Assembly (NCBI GenBank): GCA_003249585.1 | Contig: QKIM01000495.1 | Location: 1-5,467, forward strand | Direction: 5' to 3' | Length of the DNA stretch: 5,467 nt | Source: Deltaproteobacteria bacterium | GTDB lineage: Bacteria > Myxococcota_A > Polyangia > HGW-17 | Shown here: positions 4,947-5,467 of the stretch, piece by piece | How the letters are laid out: each line of letters opens with the position of its first letter | Position numbering within the stretch: position 1 is the stretch's first letter | Made by a program: the position numbers and the translations under genes | Notes under the pieces: generated by a model | The model's database searches: none | Seen by the model: the letters and a program-made list of their open reading frames with translations, nothing else | Told to the model about the DNA's origin: nothing

Positions 4947-5467
4947 TCACTCCCGGGTGTGGCCACCGCCACAGTGGTGCCGCAGGAGGCTGCCGGGCTC
5001 CAGGGGCCGGCCCCCCAGAACGGTGTGTCTCAGCCGGTCGAAGACCGCCGTGAGTCTCTTCCCCATGAGGCAGTCGGACTGGAGTGTGAGGAGGGTCTCG
5101 TCCGTCAGGAGCGTGAAGCTCACGTCTCCCTTCATCTCGAGATCCTTTTCGCGCCGGTACCGGGACTCGAGGGCCTCGAAGGCGCGCAGGGCGAACCCCG
5201 CGCTGCGGTACCGGGAGAGTTTGAGAGAGAAGCGCTGCGTCTCGTCCGCCCTGCGCTTTGAAGTGCGCGGGGGCTTCGTACGGAAGAACCAGAACTGCTC
5301 GCGGACGATGCCGAGCCTCATGTACGGGCGATCTCCCACGAGATAGGCCTGGGTTCGGGTCTGCATCCGGTATTCCTTTGCCAGCTCCTTTACCAGGGAC
5401 ACGGTGGCGTCGGGATCGCCCTGGGGATTGAACCGGTGCGCCGGCTTGGTGATGTACCGCTTCTCCC
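4947..5467 (-). CDS. Unrecognised basic protein, N-terminus cut by window edge
   Basis: The frame is open from the right edge (first full codon GAG at 5465) to the TGA at 4947-4949, giving 172 visible C-terminal residues; the start lies outside. GTG5402 is in frame, but the frame continues upstream with sensible codons (KRYITKPAHRFNPQGDPDATV), so it is not the start. Third positions are strongly G/C, supporting real coding. The protein is Arg/Lys-rich with aromatic patches (EQFWFFRTKPPR), a likely helical segment (FALRAFEALESRYRREKDLEM), and a C-terminal HHCGGGH tail that could bind metal. No signal peptide or membrane segment is visible in this part. I do not recognise the family. The SFPD-repeat gene follows on the same strand after 75 bp, so the two may be co-transcribed. 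Confidence 0.72.
   Translation of the reverse strand, partial: EKRYITKPAHRFNPQGDPDATVSLVKELAKEYRMQTRTQAYLVGDRPYMRLGIVREQFWFFRTKPPRTSKRRADETQRFSLKLSRYRSAGFALRAFEALESRYRREKDLEMKGDVSFTLLTDETLLTLQSDCLMGKRLTAVFDRLRHTVLGGRPLEPGSLLRHHCGGGHTRE

Noticed and set aside
4959..4972. Hairpin GTGGC-CACC-GCCAC near the end of the unrecognised gene.
   Set aside because: It lies within the coding sequence for the His/Gly-rich tail, has a 5-bp stem and no T tract on either strand.
4714..5346. Plus-strand frames of 210 and 128 codons across 4714-5346.
   Set aside because: They straddle two minus-strand genes and their intergenic gap, with Arg/Ser/Pro-rich shadow composition and no initiation signals.

Overview
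The window is GC-rich, densely coding DNA with six genes, two of them cut by the window edges. It most resembles a member of the Myxococcota/Bradymonadota (former Deltaproteobacteria). The grounds are strong GC preference at third codon positions, a lipoprotein with an Asn/Thr 'NNT' linker after the lipobox, and the DNDGDGLIDG..DPGC motif that recurs in surface proteins of that group. This placement is inference from style, not from a marker gene.

Layout, left to right. (1) Positions 1-572, minus strand: the N-terminal part of a secreted expansin-like lipoprotein, a two-domain plant-type cell-wall-loosening protein, running off the left edge. (2) Positions 573-744: a divergent intergenic region with a -10 box for the expansin gene and a 14-bp inverted repeat upstream of the next gene. 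(3) Positions 745-2625, plus: an APC-superfamily amino-acid permease fused at its C terminus to a PTS EIIA type-2 (PtsN/fructose-like) domain with its active-site His. (4) Positions 2719-3657, plus: a lipoprotein with a repeat-built Asn/Thr linker and a domain containing 32 cysteines. (5) Positions 3759-4478 plus stop, plus: a short Tat-exported, probably lipid-anchored molybdopterin oxidoreductase of the sulfite oxidase/MsrP type. (6) Positions 4488-4871, minus: a small secreted protein made of six 11-13-residue 'SFPD' repeats, convergent with gene 5 and only 6 bp from it. (7) Positions 4947-5467, minus: the C-terminal part of an unrecognised basic protein running off the right edge.

The genes do not form an obvious operon. 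Genes 1, 4 and 5 each have their own -10-like box just upstream of a Shine-Dalgarno sequence. The common theme is the cell envelope: four of six products carry export signals (three lipoprotein-type) and a fifth is an integral membrane transporter. I see no tRNA, rRNA, CRISPR array, insertion sequence, defence system or phage module. The most distinctive items are the expansin-like lipoprotein, the SFPD-repeat protein, the Asn/Thr-linker cysteine-rich lipoprotein with recently duplicated DNA repeats, and the permease-EIIA fusion. I did not find a convincing new multi-gene system.
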